Shown: piece by piece, positions 33,653 through 42,532 of the stretch
How the letters are laid out: every line of letters starts with the position of its first letter
How positions within the stretch are numbered: the stretch's first letter is position 1
Origin: Verrucomicrobiia bacterium
GTDB lineage: Bacteria > Verrucomicrobiota > Verrucomicrobiia > Limisphaerales > JADLHS01
DNA: 64,000 nt
Assembly: GCA_023953615.1 (NCBI GenBank)
Contig: JAMLJH010000001.1
Coordinates: 723,360 to 787,359, forward strand
Direction: 5' to 3'
Translations under genes and position numbers: made by a program
The notes under the pieces: model-generated
The model's input: only the letters and a program-made list of their open reading frames with translations
Told to the model about the DNA's origin: nothing
Databases searched by the model: none

Positions 33653-36600
33653 TCACTCGGAAAGGCGTAATTGGAAAAATTGGTACGGCGCACCGACAAG
33701 CGAGGGATGCTGCAGATTGACGGTCACGGTGCCGTCCACCTGCGACCATGCTGCCGGATCGCACGGAGTCCAGGTTTGAAAGTCAGCGGTGCGCCAGAGT
33801 TCCACCGTGCCCTCCCATCCCGTGGTCGCCAATTGCAGTTGTCCATCCGGAGTGAGACTCGTGTGGGTAAAGGCAGGCGCATCAGCACGACCGGGAGTGC
33901 CACCAAGCACGCCACTGGGACGCCAGTTGGCGGCCGTACTCCAGACCGATTCTTCAGCGGCAGGATCCACCACCACCAGGGAGTAGCCAGTGTTATAGGT
34001 TTCCGGATACCACAACCGGGAATAGGTGAAGCTCAGGATGTTGCTGCCGGCGGGGGTTACCAACGAAAGCAACTCACCGCCACGCGCCAGATTGCCGCTC
34101 GCCCAAGCCACCAGAGTCAAACCATTGGTCGCATAACGAGTGGCAAAAGCCTCGGGATTTTTGGCCAATACCAATCGCGCTCCCGGATTCAACAGCAGCG
34201 GCGCGAACGTCTGATTGATGCCCGCGGCAAACTGCACTCCCTCCAGGTCAAGCGCGCTGCCACCGGTGTTGCGCAGTTCCAACCAGGCGAAGTCATCGTT
34301 CTTATACGGACTCTCCGGCTCGGGGGCGACGGGAGCGTACATCAGCTCGGTCACTCGCAGTCCGGAGTAATCCACCGGTGGACGTTGCACCGTCAGGTGA
34401 TTTTCAGAAAGCGCGCTCCACTCGCCCGCTTGGAATGCGCGTGCCTTGAGTTCGAGATCGTGGCTCACCACCAGATCAACAGCCACATGCGCGTCATCAC
34501 CCGGCTGCACCAAGGAAAAGTCAAAGTAGAGGTCGGAGCTGGTTTCGTTGCATTGATGCAATGAAACCGTCAACGCGTTGGCGCCCACGCGCAACAGATG
34601 CGCCACGTCGGCAGACCGGCTGAAGTACGTGTTCTGATCGGGTGAACCGGCGATGCCCGCCGAGTAAGTACCGTAGGTGTCCGGCCCGAAATTCATGTTC
34701 TCACGCAGGATTTCCGTGCCGTTGAGATAAACCACCGCGCCGTCGTCGCGCAAAATTTCCATGAGCAACGCGGGATTGGCATTCGTGGCGGCCACCGTGA
34801 ATGTCGTCCGAAAATAGGTGGTGGTGACCTGCGGGCCGGACGAACCGCTGACGTACCGGCGGGTGACGGTGGCCACCGGATTCGCGGGGGCCGCGCCCGC
34901 AAAACCGAGAGTGGCCGGTCCCTGCGCCCAACCGCCATCGGAATAGCCGACCTCGCGCCAGCTCACACCACCCAGGTTTGGGGGTTCGGTGCCGAAGTCG
35001 TAATAGCGCCAGTTCGCGCCGCGGGCGATCAGGGTTTGCGGCCCCGTGGGCGGATTGGTGGTGGTGACCAAAAAGGCGGCGGGATTGATGGTGCCGTCCG
35101 GCAGGCGCGGGTCCGTTCCATTAGTCGTGTAGTAAAAGGTGGTCGGGGCGGAGATGTGCAGGGTCGAACCGTTCGGAACGGTTTGGTTCATGGCGGAATA
35201 AGCAGGTGCAGCAATCGCGGGAAACCAGCCGCGGGCCCGGAATTGGCCAACGACAATGTCGCGTCGTTGCGTGAGATAGTTGTTGAGCACCTCGTTACAC
35301 GCGGGAAGCCAGGTGCCATCGCGAGTCTTGCCGCGACCCCAGCGGGCCGATTCGCCAATGACCGCCAGATCAATCTCGTTCATGCGGCTGAGGAAGCGAT
35401 TTTGCGCGTTGGCCGGCGTGAGCGCGCCATCGCCGAAGAGATGCTTTTGCACCAAATCCGCAAAGCGCCGGCGATACTCCGGATGCTGAATCAGGCGCAA
35501 GTGAAGGGTGGCCGGATTGAACCGATATTGTTCGGTAAAGGATTCACCGGCGGAGGTGGTATCGGCGGTAACCCCAAAACTTGGGTTCGCCCCGAGCGAG
35601 TGCTCGGCGTCATGTCGCAGCCATTTGAAGCCGGACGGCTCGGCACGATCGAACAGACCGTACATGTTGTTGGGAAAACCGCCCCAGATGGACACGGGCG
35701 AATCCGGGTCGCCGGCGTAGTACGCGGAAATCATGTAAACGATCAGGTTATCCTCATCCAGATAGACGGGGTAGGCCGGGTTGGGTGTGCCGTCTGGATT
35801 CAGTCCTTTGACGCGCTGATAATTGGCGGCGTTGGCGCCGGTAAAACCCTGGTTTACAGCCAGGTTATGCAGCGCGTAGAAAGCGGCAAAATTACCGTCG
35901 CTGGCGGTGGTGACGTACCCCGGTTGACTGGTCTTGATGCAATCCCAATCTGCCGCGGCGCCACCAAGATACGTCTCCGCAAAGTCGGCGTCGCCGCGTT
36001 CCTGAGTTTCGTAAAGCCCCCAGTATTGGCCATTGAGATAGAGATGATAATAACGGCTGCGAGTATAGGGCATGCCCATGTCGCGTTGCGTATCACGCGA
36101 AAAAGTCTCGCGAATGAAGGTTTCACGGTCACTGTTCTCGAACGCCCACGAGTAGTTTTGCGAGCAACGCAAATCCACTTTGTCAAAACTATCCGCACCC
36201 TCGTCACCAAACAGCGGAAAATTCAACCGACCCGCACCGTAGGCGGAACGGAAGAACAGACGCAAACCATGTTTGGGGTTGCTCGTGCTCCGACTGTAAG
36301 CGCCGCGAATGCGCAGTCCGGCGTTGATTTGAAATTCATTGGTACTGCCGTGAACGGGATCAATCAGTTCCACTGAAACGGGGCGCTCCCAACTGCGACC
36401 GTCATTGCCCGGATTCACATAAATGCCGGTCTGCGGACTGAACAGATTGGCAAGGTCCGTCACGATGGACAGGGTGGGAATGCTGTTGGTCATTCCCTGG
36501 CGCAGACGGGCGCCATCGCCGGTCACGATGGCTGAGCGCATGCCGTATTCCATGGCGTGATTGTTCACGGCGCGATCCGCCGGCCAGCCCGGCGGCGGCG

Positions 36601-38491
36601 TGCTGCCTTGCTGCAATACGTCTTCCAGAAAGAGCCAGGTCACGGTGGTCACATTTTGCTGCACACTTTCCGGATCCACCACCGCCGCTCGCAACGTGGT
36701 GGTGACGCTGACCGGGACCGGCGCGGTGTAGAGCGGTGAATCCGCATTGGGGGTGCTGCCATCGAGTGTGTACCGGATTTCCGCGGCTGGCTCGGGGCTG
36801 CTCAGAGTGACATTGAAAGGCGCGGTTTTGTAGCCGCGCGGTTCGCTGGCGGTAACCACTGGCGTCGGCGCACTGCGCGGAGTGCCGTTGGGACCTCCGG
36901 GGGTGGGCACCGGAAAATAAGCCGCCTCAGTTTCCGGGGTGCGTTGTACGAGCCGTGGTTGAATGAGAAACTCTGTATCCGTGACAGTATTGTTCAGCGC
37001 GGTTATTTCCAACAGGTTGGTACCGACCACAAACGCCGCCGTGGGCACCACAAACGTCAGGGGTTGCAACGCCTCCTCCGCCGTGCGCGTGGTGGTTGCC
37101 GCGCTGTTCCAAAGCAACGGGGCCGGCACATTCAACGCGGTCAATGGCGTTCCGTTTAGTGATGCGGTAAAACCGTCCGCGCAACGCACCTGTAACTGCG
37201 CCGTGTAATCCGCTGGCCAGGGTTCATCCAGCTTGAAGCTCCATTCGGCATCGAGACGAGCGTTCACGCCCCGCATGTCGGAATCCACATCCGTGGTCAC
37301 GTAAGCGCCGATGGCGCCCGCGTGGCGGAGGCCGTTGATGGCATCGCCCACCAGATGGAAGGCTTCGGACGAGAACCCAGCTTGAAAACCTTGCGCAGCG
37401 GATAATTCCAGCGAGGCGTCGCCGCCGTTCTCGTAAAAGATGAGCCATAGCGCGTAATCACCGGCGACCGGAAAATTAAAAGTGGAAAACGTCGTGCCGA
37501 ATCCGCGCGGGTCCGGAAACTCGCCCACGAAATTCACTCCATGACCGCTCAAGCGCAGGCGAAAACCATCGTCGCTGCCCACCGCAAAAGTCCACTCGCC
37601 CGCGGTGGGAATATGAATGACGCCTTCCGCCACCACCACGAAGTTGTCCCGGTCCTCGCCAATATAAGCGTGCCCCGGAAAGGGTTCGTCGTTCACGAAG
37701 TAACCCGTCGAGCCATTGGCGTGAAAGTTGATGATCGCATGCGACTCAACGATTGGATAGGCCCGGTCGGTTTTCCAATAACCGCTGTTGGCGAGGCGCG
37801 CTTCGGCATCATCCACGTTCGCCATGCTCGAAGTCATTTCGTAGTAACGCACGGTGAACACGGCGTTGGAACCGGTGAAACCCAGGCCTCCGTTCGCCGC
37901 ATGCCAGGGGGCCGTCCCGGTCGCGTTCGGCACGCGATAACGGGCCGAGGTCGCTGTGCCCACCAATTCATATTCACGCGCGGCTCGACCATAGGAAATA
38001 TCCTCGAACTGCTCGGGAAACGTCGGGGCAAACTCGTCCTCGACCGTGACGCCATCGGGGCGAATGAGTCCCAGGTATTCACCGTTCTTCGACAGACTGA
38101 AATTGGCGTGCAGTTCGCCGTTGGTGATCGCTTCAGACGAACTATCGGCAAAGATGATCAAATAACCCTGAGCTGGAATCGTGACGCCATCGGGGATCCG
38201 CCATTGGGTGAGCGCCGTCGCGTTGTCCGTCAAATACCATCCGCTCAAGTCCACCGCCGCGGCGTCCGCATTAAACAGTTCGATCCAATCCGCCGCCACG
38301 CCCGCCGCGGTACGCAAGCCGTCCTCGTTGTCCGCGACAAACTCGTTAAGGCGCACCTGGGCCGGGGCCAGCGAAGCCATCAGCAACGGCAGCAATAAAA
38401 GCCGCAGCCACCGGCGACGCGCCCTGGCGGGAACTCCCGGGTGAGCGGCTGGAGAGGGAGTGCAGGTTTGGATCGAAGCTCGTTTAGTCAT
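33653..38491 (-). CDS. Giant exported lamin-tail / CotH-kinase protein
   Basis: 1612 residues. After the signal peptide (LRLLLLPLLMASLAPAQ, about 29-45) come: a lamin-tail domain (VRLNEFVADNEDG, to about 180); a PA14-like sugar-binding part (about 225-345, FAVGSDDGFRLRL); a chitobiase-type beta domain (about 545-600, IRYTLDGSTPNADSPLY); a CotH domain (about 700-1000, FQINAGLRIRG, KHGLRLFFRS, FIRETFSRD, YLNGQYWGLYETQERGD); a second beta-domain (about 1170-1300); a second lamin-tail domain (about 1370-1495, RVTELMYAP); and a C-terminal WRTADFQTW...FFQLRL module. CotH domains are atypical protein kinases in spore coats; in exported bacterial proteins their function is largely unknown. Confidence 0.88.
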   Translation of the reverse strand: MTKRASIQTCTPSPAAHPGVPARARRRWLRLLLLPLLMASLAPAQVRLNEFVADNEDGLRTAAGVAADWIELFNADAAAVDLSGWYLTDNATALTQWRIPDGVTIPAQGYLIIFADSSSEAITNGELHANFSLSKNGEYLGLIRPDGVTVEDEFAPTFPEQFEDISYGRAAREYELVGTATSARYRVPNATGTAPWHAANGGLGFTGSNAVFTVRYYEMTSSMANVDDAEARLANSGYWKTDRAYPIVESHAIINFHANGSTGYFVNDEPFPGHAYIGEDRDNFVVVAEGVIHIPTAGEWTFAVGSDDGFRLRLSGHGVNFVGEFPDPRGFGTTFSTFNFPVAGDYALWLIFYENGGDASLELSAAQGFQAGFSSEAFHLVGDAINGLRHAGAIGAYVTTDVDSDMRGVNARLDAEWSFKLDEPWPADYTAQLQVRCADGFTASLNGTPLTALNVPAPLLWNSAATTTRTAEEALQPLTFVVPTAAFVVGTNLLEITALNNTVTDTEFLIQPRLVQRTPETEAAYFPVPTPGGPNGTPRSAPTPVVTASEPRGYKTAPFNVTLSSPEPAAEIRYTLDGSTPNADSPLYTAPVPVSVTTTLRAAVVDPESVQQNVTTVTWLFLEDVLQQGSTPPPGWPADRAVNNHAMEYGMRSAIVTGDGARLRQGMTNSIPTLSIVTDLANLFSPQTGIYVNPGNDGRSWERPVSVELIDPVHGSTNEFQINAGLRIRGAYSRSTSNPKHGLRLFFRSAYGAGRLNFPLFGDEGADSFDKVDLRCSQNYSWAFENSDRETFIRETFSRDTQRDMGMPYTRSRYYHLYLNGQYWGLYETQERGDADFAETYLGGAAADWDCIKTSQPGYVTTASDGNFAAFYALHNLAVNQGFTGANAANYQRVKGLNPDGTPNPAYPVYLDEDNLIVYMISAYYAGDPDSPVSIWGGFPNNMYGLFDRAEPSGFKWLRHDAEHSLGANPSFGVTADTTSAGESFTEQYRFNPATLHLRLIQHPEYRRRFADLVQKHLFGDGALTPANAQNRFLSRMNEIDLAVIGESARWGRGKTRDGTWLPACNEVLNNYLTQRRDIVVGQFRARGWFPAIAAPAYSAMNQTVPNGSTLHISAPTTFYYTTNGTDPRLPDGTINPAAFLVTTTNPPTGPQTLIARGANWRYYDFGTEPPNLGGVSWREVGYSDGGWAQGPATLGFAGAAPANPVATVTRRYVSGSSGPQVTTTYFRTTFTVAATNANPALLMEILRDDGAVVYLNGTEILRENMNFGPDTYGTYSAGIAGSPDQNTYFSRSADVAHLLRVGANALTVSLHQCNETSSDLYFDFSLVQPGDDAHVAVDLVVSHDLELKARAFQAGEWSALSENHLTVQRPPVDYSGLRVTELMYAPVAPEPESPYKNDDFAWLELRNTGGSALDLEGVQFAAGINQTFAPLLLNPGARLVLAKNPEAFATRYATNGLTLVAWASGNLARGGELLSLVTPAGSNILSFTYSRLWYPETYNTGYSLVVVDPAAEESVWSTAANWRPSGVLGGTPGRADAPAFTHTSLTPDGQLQLATTGWEGTVELWRTADFQTWTPCDPAAWSQVDGTVTVNLQHPSLVGAPYQFFQLRLSE

Positions 38492-38578
38492 GTGCCGCGC
38501 AAAAATAAGCCATGCCGCCGCAATCGGCCACCAGTTTTTCAGGGGCAGTTTTTCAGCGCGGACAGCGGGCGGACCGCG

Positions 38579-39667
38579 CTACACGCCCAGCCACAGATCA
38601 ACCGGCTTTTTCACCTGCGGCCGGAAGGGCAGCTTCACCTTTTGTCCGGTGCGCGCCGAAGCGTACGCGGCGTAGATCAATTCCAACACGGCGCGGCCAT
38701 CCTCACCGGTGACGAGCGGCGGCTGGTTGTCGCGCACGCAGGAAATGAAATGTTTCAATTCCTGCGGATAACCTTGATTGAAGGCCTCCTCGAAAATGGC
38801 GAACGTCCAGCCTTTCGTTGCGCCCGCCTTCTCCATCGCGTAACCGTAACCGTTCTCGCTGTAAACCAGGGCGGCATTGCCGCGAAACAAATCAGCGTAA
38901 CTCACGCCGCCGGTGCCATACACCTCCGCCCAATCCTCCATGCCGCCGAGCTTGGCCCAACTGTTCTCGGCGATGCCCGTGGTGCCGCCCTCGAACTCGA
39001 CGATGACGACCGCATGTTCCTCGCCGCGCGTGCGCCCTTGATGAATCAGGCTGGTTTGCAAATGCGCCTGGACACTGAGCGCGTGCGGCCGACCGCCAAG
39101 CATCCAGCGAAACCACGCCAACGCATGGCAACCCATGTCCATGATCACACCGCCGCCTGACTGATTGATGTCGTAGAACCAATCACTGTGCGGGCCGTTA
39201 TGTTTCTCAGCCTGCTTGAGCAAATAAATTTTCCCAAACGCGCCCTCGTTGGCCAACGCGCGCACCCGCTCGTACTTGGGCGCAAAGCACAGTTCCTCGG
39301 CATACATCAATTTCACTCCGGCAGCCTGACAGGCGGCGATCATCTCGTCGGCCTCCTCCAGCGTGAGACAAAACGGCTTCTCCAAAATGACGTGTTTCCC
39401 GGCGCGCGCGGCGGCCAGCACGGCCCGATGATGCAGAAAATTGGGCAGACACACATCCACCACCTCACAGTCGGACTGGGTGATGGCAGCTTCCAAATCG
39501 TCGAACCAGCGGGCGATCTGGTGTTTGCGCGCGAACGCCGCGGCCTTCTCCGCGTTGCGGGTGTACACCGCCACGACCTCCGCCTCGGGCACAAACCGAC
39601 GATAGGATTCCAGATGTATGTCGGCGATGAAGCCGGCTCCGAGCAGTGCTACTTTGGTCTGACGCAT
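38579..39667 (-). CDS. Gfo/Idh/MocA-family oxidoreductase
   Basis: 362 residues, cytoplasmic. MRQTKVALLGAGFIADIH opens the Rossmann domain at the chosen ATG; the frame is open to 39844 but those codons are unlike the family. EKPFCLTLEEADEM is the canonical EKP loop, and HNGPHSDWFYDINQSGGGVIMDMGCHALAW is the catalytic DxxxH-type region (D of MDMG, H of GCHA). It oxidises or epimerises a sugar or cyclitol with NAD(P). It lies 87 bp downstream of the CotH/lamin-tail gene's start on the same strand and is probably transcribed just before it. Confidence 0.93.
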   Translation of the reverse strand: MRQTKVALLGAGFIADIHLESYRRFVPEAEVVAVYTRNAEKAAAFARKHQIARWFDDLEAAITQSDCEVVDVCLPNFLHHRAVLAAARAGKHVILEKPFCLTLEEADEMIAACQAAGVKLMYAEELCFAPKYERVRALANEGAFGKIYLLKQAEKHNGPHSDWFYDINQSGGGVIMDMGCHALAWFRWMLGGRPHALSVQAHLQTSLIHQGRTRGEEHAVVIVEFEGGTTGIAENSWAKLGGMEDWAEVYGTGGVSYADLFRGNAALVYSENGYGYAMEKAGATKGWTFAIFEEAFNQGYPQELKHFISCVRDNQPPLVTGEDGRAVLELIYAAYASARTGQKVKLPFRPQVKKPVDLWLGV

Positions 39668-40009
39668 AATTTTTCTCGCGTCATTCAGCCAGAAATTGAG
39701 CGCGCTGCAAACCTTGATTTTCCTGTCGCCCAATTGGAAACCAGCAACCTTGATCGAGAAAAGCCTGAGCAATCGCTCAGCACCGTCCGCGCAGCGCAAC
39801 GTAAAAACCACGCGCCCCGATGCCCCTCCGGCCTCTGGCTGCAATCGTAATCTCCGCCGCGCGAACCCGGGCCTGACCAGCCACGGTGAAGGTGCCGCTG
39901 CGCGTGTTCATGGCGAATACGGCGAGGAGAGCACGACCCGAAAATCAATGCAACCTTAAATCGCGGATAATTGTTCTATCGATTCGCCATTCGCTCGTAA
40001 TCCGGCCTT

Positions 40010-40250
40010 CGACTACGAGCGAGACGGGTGGAGTTTGTAGTCCCGCCTTCAGGCGGGGGCGAAGCCCAAGGAAGCGCATTACCGAGTGACTGCGTTGCTG
40101 CCGTCTAAAGCCGGAACTACGAGCGGGAAGGGCAAAGTTTGTAGTTCCGCCTTCAGGCGGGGGCGAAGCATAAGGCAGCGCATTACCGAGTAACCGCGTT
40201 GCGGCCGGCTGAAGCCGGAACTACGAGCGGGAAGGGTGGAGTTTGTGGTC
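40010..40250. repeat. 104-bp tandem repeat, about 2.3 copies
   Basis: Units begin GTTTGTAG/GTTTGTGG at 40033, 40137 and 40241, exactly 104 bp apart; a partial unit precedes the first. Each unit contains an inverted pair, GTAGTTCCGCCTTCAG (40141-40156) and CTGAAGCCGGAACTAC (40209-40224), mismatched at one position. The copies differ at a small number of positions. Confidence 0.9.
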
Positions 40251-40345
40251 TGCCTCCTCGTCGCAGCGCACGCTTGGCGCTCGACTGCCGGGCGGATAGC
40301 CCGACTGAAATCGCACCAGCTTGGGTCAATCCAAATCATCCGATG

Positions 40346-40386
40346 TTCGACGCGAGACGCGGCGAACCTGCACCCGAGACGGGTGC
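40346..40386. repeat. Pair of AGA-loop hairpins, composite copy B
   Basis: Arms TTCGACGCG/CGCGGCGAA (one mismatch), loop AGA, then GCACCCG/CGGGTGC, loop AGA. Same composite as 30166-30206; the first stem's changes keep pairing at most positions. Confidence 0.75.
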
Positions 40387-40522
40387 GCTCCCCAACCCAT
40401 GCCCTCGTTTTCTTGCAGTTCGTAGCAACCGGTAGCATTTGGTCACAACGAAAATTCGGCTTGTAGTCAGAAGGTGTGAATCAATTGTCGGCGCCAGAGT
40501 CATCACCCGAGCCACTACAACT

Positions 40523-40728
40523 CCACGACGGCCAACCACCGGATGAACCGCAAACCACCTGAAATACGCGAAGTAAAATGGCAACCGGGAAAGCCGTTGT
40601 TCCCGTCCCGGTTTTCGCGTGGTTGGCGTATTTCGCGGTGATGATCATTGATTGTTGTGCCTCGTTTTACGTCCGCTGGTGAATGCCGCCAAGAGCGCTC
40701 CACACTGCAAATGCAGCCTCCAGAGCAA
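40523..40728. repeat. Direct repeat flanking the Rhs tip module, copy A
   Basis: About 205 bp, roughly 85% identical by eye to 42210-42412 and in the same orientation. Shared landmarks: GGATGAACCGC, GGGAAAGCCGTTGTTCCCGTCCC, TTCGCGTGGTTGGCGTATTT and GTTGTGCCTCGTTTTACG. No open reading frame of its own. It lies beyond the 3' end of the immunity gene. Confidence 0.88.
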
Positions 40729-40829
40729 TGCACCGCCCGCCCACTTTTCAATCAAAACCGGTTCAACGGCTCATGTTTGTTCGACATGAGTTGTCAAAAC
40801 CAAGAACGGATCCCTTCATGTGGTTCACT

Positions 40830-41423
40830 TCACCGCTTGTGCGGGACGCTGGCTCGTTGCGCTTGCCACGTCTCAGCATTCTTCATGGCCCGCCGCAAAA
40901 CGTCTCGATCCACTTCCCGTCTCTCGTCTTGGTTAATCCAGTTCAACCATTTTCGGACCAAGGCCCATTGCTGCTCCGTGAACAACTTCCATCGTTCCTG
41001 CCTCCATGCGCTCAGGTCTTTCTCGTTGATGGACTGAACGGCCTCCGCGATTTCGGGATTTTCTCCAAAGAGTTTTGATTCGGCATCCTTCAATGATTCG
41101 GGCCAATGGATTCCGCCATCGGCCAACATATTGATCAGCGAGTCCACGAGGAGACTGGTTTTCTCAACATCGGCTTGCGACTGCTTAATGAACGCCGGAA
41201 AAAAATAGTGGAACGCTCGAGGGTTTAACCAAGAGGCGATATCGAAGAGTTCTTGCAACAGATCCGCCCGAAGATCCTCCCACCTTCTGCCCACCAACTT
41301 TTCAGCCTCGGTGCGATCCAAATCGTATTCAGACGGCGATTCCCCCTCCGTGGCGCGAACCAAATCCTTGGGGTATTCGCGCTGAAAAGCTTGGTGCAGT
41401 TCTGCGTCCGAAATCGCGGTCAT
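40830..41423 (-). CDS. Probable immunity protein (DUF6714-like)
   Basis: 197 residues, acidic, no signal or membrane helix, more A+T-rich than most neighbours. The segment SWLNPRAFHYFFPAFIKQS resembles the AFRYYLPAF signature of DUF6714-type proteins, which I associate with small immunity-like proteins; this is from memory. It starts 15 bp after the stop of the Rhs C-terminal gene on the same strand. That toxin-then-immunity order is standard for Rhs polymorphic toxins, and the inference of immunity function rests mainly on it. Confidence 0.7.
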   Translation of the reverse strand: MTAISDAELHQAFQREYPKDLVRATEGESPSEYDLDRTEAEKLVGRRWEDLRADLLQELFDIASWLNPRAFHYFFPAFIKQSQADVEKTSLLVDSLINMLADGGIHWPESLKDAESKLFGENPEIAEAVQSINEKDLSAWRQERWKLFTEQQWALVRKWLNWINQDERREVDRDVLRRAMKNAETWQAQRASVPHKR

Positions 41424-41438
41424 CTCGGCATCCTCCCT

Positions 41439-42335
41439 TTACAGCGGGCCTGTGCAGCCGTTCTTTACCTGGTAAGCGGTGCAATCCCCAATAACCTTCC
41501 AAGCGTCTGCCAACGCCTGCTGGTGACCAGGATCACCCCCAGAAAAACATTTTTTATGCAATCTGCTTCGTGCTAGTGCGAGTCCCAACCATGCGCCTGA
41601 TTTGGCCCTGAGAACTGCGCAGCTATCGCCGCTGTTGCATTTGCCCATAGCTCCCGCAGCTTTCTTTGCGACCTGAACAGCGGCGGCTAACACACAGCAT
41701 TCTTTGCTCACACCGAGCGTGTCCAATAAATCACTGATGCACTCCTGCTGCATCGCTGGCGTCGGTAGCTTCATGCAAGCTTCCATAGCGCCATCAATAC
41801 TTGAAATCGCAAGGCCGAGAGAGTCGGTCCGGTCCACGGGATTGTTCTGAACAAAAGTGTAAAGGTTCGGCCCGTCGCCAAGAAGATTCACCTTGCCATG
41901 CCGGAGCGTTTCAAATCCCGGTTCGCCGAGCGGGTCGCAATTTGGCCACCGTTGCCAGTTGGGTGAATAGAAGCGGTAGCCGTAATAATACAGGCCGCTT
42001 CGTTCGTGTTGCTCCTTGCTGCTGAACCGGTACCCGTTGGCCACTGCTAGACTGCCACTGGCTCCGGCCAGGTTTCCATACGCGTCATACCGGTAACTCG
42101 CCGCCAAACCTTCACCCGCAGTCATCAGGTAGGTGATGTTCCCATTCCCATCCGCATGGTAATAATTATGCGTGCTCCAGTTGCCATGCCCGGCGTTGTA
42201 ACCATCACGCCACGACTGCCAACTAACGGATGAACCGCGAACCACCCGAAATACGCGAAAGGAAATGGCAGCCGGGAAAGCCGTTGTTCCCGTCCCAGTT
42301 TTCGCGTGGTTGGCGTATTTCGCGGTGGAGATCAT
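41439..42335 (-). CDS. Rhs core C-terminus with variable tip (truncated gene)
   Basis: 298-residue open frame. Residues about 48-170 are the conserved Rhs-associated core: YYHADGNGNITYLMTAG, YRYDAYGNLAG, GLYYYGYRFYSPNWQRWPN, DPLGEPG, NLYTFVQNNPVDRTDSLGL. Beyond lies a 120-residue Cys-rich tip (MEACMKLP, SKECCVLAA, KKCFSGGDPGHQQALADA) resembling tips at the ends of many Rhs proteins. The first ~45 residues are translated from the 200-bp direct repeat, not from Rhs sequence, and thousands of bases of the YD-repeat region are missing. Intact Rhs proteins exceed 1000 residues. It is probably a silent cassette or decaying gene. Confidence 0.8.
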   Translation of the reverse strand: MISTAKYANHAKTGTGTTAFPAAISFRVFRVVRGSSVSWQSWRDGYNAGHGNWSTHNYYHADGNGNITYLMTAGEGLAASYRYDAYGNLAGASGSLAVANGYRFSSKEQHERSGLYYYGYRFYSPNWQRWPNCDPLGEPGFETLRHGKVNLLGDGPNLYTFVQNNPVDRTDSLGLAISSIDGAMEACMKLPTPAMQQECISDLLDTLGVSKECCVLAAAVQVAKKAAGAMGKCNSGDSCAVLRAKSGAWLGLALARSRLHKKCFSGGDPGHQQALADAWKVIGDCTAYQVKNGCTGPL

Positions 42336-42412
42336 TGTTTGTTGTGCCTCGTTTTACGCCCGCTGGTGAATTCCGTCAAGTGTACTCCACAACGCAAATG
42401 CAGCATCCAAGG
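42210..42412. repeat. Direct repeat flanking the Rhs tip module, copy B
   Basis: Second copy of the 200-bp repeat. It sits inside the former Rhs gene, joining the upstream Rhs fragment to the core C-terminus, and supplies the first codons of the 41439-42335 frame. Confidence 0.88.
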
Positions 42413-42414
42413 CC

Positions 42415-42512
42415 GTGGCGCTCCCGCTGCGAGTGGCATTGGTCAGTTCGTTCAGATTGGCCACACCAAAGGTCTGCACCAGCGCGTTATTGGTGCGGCG
42501 TTGGAGGGTGCG
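42415..42512 (-). pseudogene. Rhs-gene fragment upstream of repeat B
   Basis: In the minus-strand frame this reads RTNNALVQTFGVANLNELTN followed by ATRSGSATA, a typical Rhs/YD-repeat sentence. An in-frame TGA at 42513-42515 closes it upstream, just past the stop of the GH78 gene. It is the remnant of the Rhs gene 5' of the inserted repeat; the intervening YD repeats are gone. Confidence 0.75.
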
Positions 42513-42532
42513 TCAGGCAGGTGCGGCATGGC

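Larger units (their letters stand above)
39668..40829. other. 1.2-kb repeat-rich spacer
   Basis: No gene. From left to right: about 340 bp of unremarkable sequence that should include the promoter for the oxidoreductase at 39667, a 104-bp tandem repeat, a pair of hairpins shared with 30.2 kb, and one of two 200-bp direct repeats that bracket the Rhs tip and immunity genes. Confidence 0.75.

Noticed and set aside
38579..39844. Longer start for the Gfo/Idh/MocA gene
   Set aside because: The extra 59 residues show no family similarity, while the ATG at 39667 begins exactly at the Rossmann strand.
40523..42412. Composite transposon carrying the Rhs tip
   Set aside because: The flanking repeats have no transposase frame, no clear terminal inverted repeats and no recognisable target duplication; they look like non-coding dispersed repeats.
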